In this document: piece after piece, positions 6,545 to 6,746 of the stretch | Position numbering within the stretch: position 1 is the first letter of the stretch | Layout of the letters: each line of letters begins with the position of its first letter | Assembly: GCA_903912435.1 (NCBI GenBank) | Contig: CAIWHI010000444.1 | Coordinates: 1 to 6,746 of the forward strand | Direction: 5' to 3' | DNA from: an uncultured Bacteroidota bacterium | GTDB lineage: Bacteria > Bacteroidota > Bacteroidia > Chitinophagales > Chitinophagaceae | Length of the DNA: 6,746 nt | The notes under the pieces: generated by a model | What the model saw: the letters and a program-made list of their open reading frames with translations, nothing else | Told to the model about the DNA's origin: nothing | The model's database searches: none | Made by a program: the position numbers and the translations under genes

Positions 6545-6746
6545 TTATTCCTGATAAAAAGGTGTTTCTGCTGCCTTCATAAATTCTGACCAAATATCAT
6601 TTACTATTTGTGCAGCCGGCTTAATTTCCTTTATGAGGCTACTCACCTGGCCTATTTCCAACTCACCTTCGGTAAGGTTACCTTCAAACATTCCTTGTTT
6701 GGCCCTTGCACGACCTAATAGGGCTTGCATATCGTCAAGACTTACA
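6545..6746 (-). CDS. Nitronate monooxygenase / FabK-like flavin oxidoreductase, C-terminal 66 residues (truncated by window edge)
   Basis: The frame is open from the right edge to TAA at 6545-6547. The Met at 6730 is internal, because in-frame codons for VSLDD precede it. The fragment contains GRARAKQGMFEGNLTEGELEIGQ followed shortly by SSLIKEIKPAAQIVNDIW. To my knowledge this resembles the C-terminal end of NAD(P)H-dependent flavin oxidoreductases of the 2-nitropropane dioxygenase (nitronate monooxygenase) family, in which EGELEIGQ-SxLI-IKPA is a recurring tail. These are FMN TIM-barrel enzymes of the cytoplasm; the FabK branch reduces enoyl-ACP. The catalytic and FMN-binding parts lie outside the window, so the substrate cannot be judged. 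The gene points the same way as the surface-protein gene, but 174 bp with a candidate promoter separate them, so co-transcription is not obvious. Confidence 0.75.
   Translation of the reverse strand, partial: VSLDDMQALLGRARAKQGMFEGNLTEGELEIGQVSSLIKEIKPAAQIVNDIWSEFMKAAETPFYQE

Overview
The window looks like ordinary chromosomal DNA from a member of the Bacteroidota. Two genes carry opposite types of type IX secretion system (T9SS) C-terminal sorting domain. One has a type A 'Por secretion tail'. The other has a type B gliding-motility-associated (CHU_C) domain ending in the characteristic GNVTLIR. Shine-Dalgarno sequences are not apparent. Several candidate -7 boxes fit the Bacteroidota pattern TAnnTTTG. 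The AT-rich spacers and low-GC surface-protein genes also fit; a family-level placement is not possible from this alone.

Layout: (1) 1-966, minus strand, is the N-terminal 322 codons of a glutamine-hydrolysing asparagine synthetase (AsnB family). It runs off the left edge. (2) 967-1322 is a 356-bp divergent intergenic region. Its asnB-proximal part is a low-complexity block built from AAAAGTCAAAAGT-like words. (3) 1323-2818, plus strand, is a secreted protein of unknown function with a type A T9SS sorting domain. Its natural start appears to be ATG 1323, but that start is one base out of frame with the rest of the gene because of a short A-run, so a naive gene call would begin at ATG 1637 and lose the signal peptide. 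(4) 2819-3013 is the convergent spacer, with a strong intrinsic terminator for the minus-strand gene. (5) 3014-6370, minus strand, is an 1118-residue modular surface protein: signal peptide, three Ig-like (Big_2-like) repeats, a LamG/concanavalin-like domain, seven Cys-bearing PKD-like/Ig-like repeats and a type B T9SS domain. (6) 6371-6544 is a spacer with a -7-like box next to a 19-bp palindrome. (7) 6545 to the right edge, minus strand, is the C-terminal 66 codons of a flavin-dependent oxidoreductase of the nitronate monooxygenase / FabK-like family.

The two T9SS cargo genes converge and probably share only the export route (Sec, then T9SS) and a cell-surface or extracellular destination. 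Nothing shows that they act together with the asparagine synthetase or the oxidoreductase. I found no mobile element, CRISPR array, tRNA, rRNA or defence module, and no evidence of a new multi-gene system. The points most worth checking are the apparent frameshift at the start of the plus-strand T9SS gene, the architecture of the large surface protein, and the repeat block and palindromes in the promoter regions.
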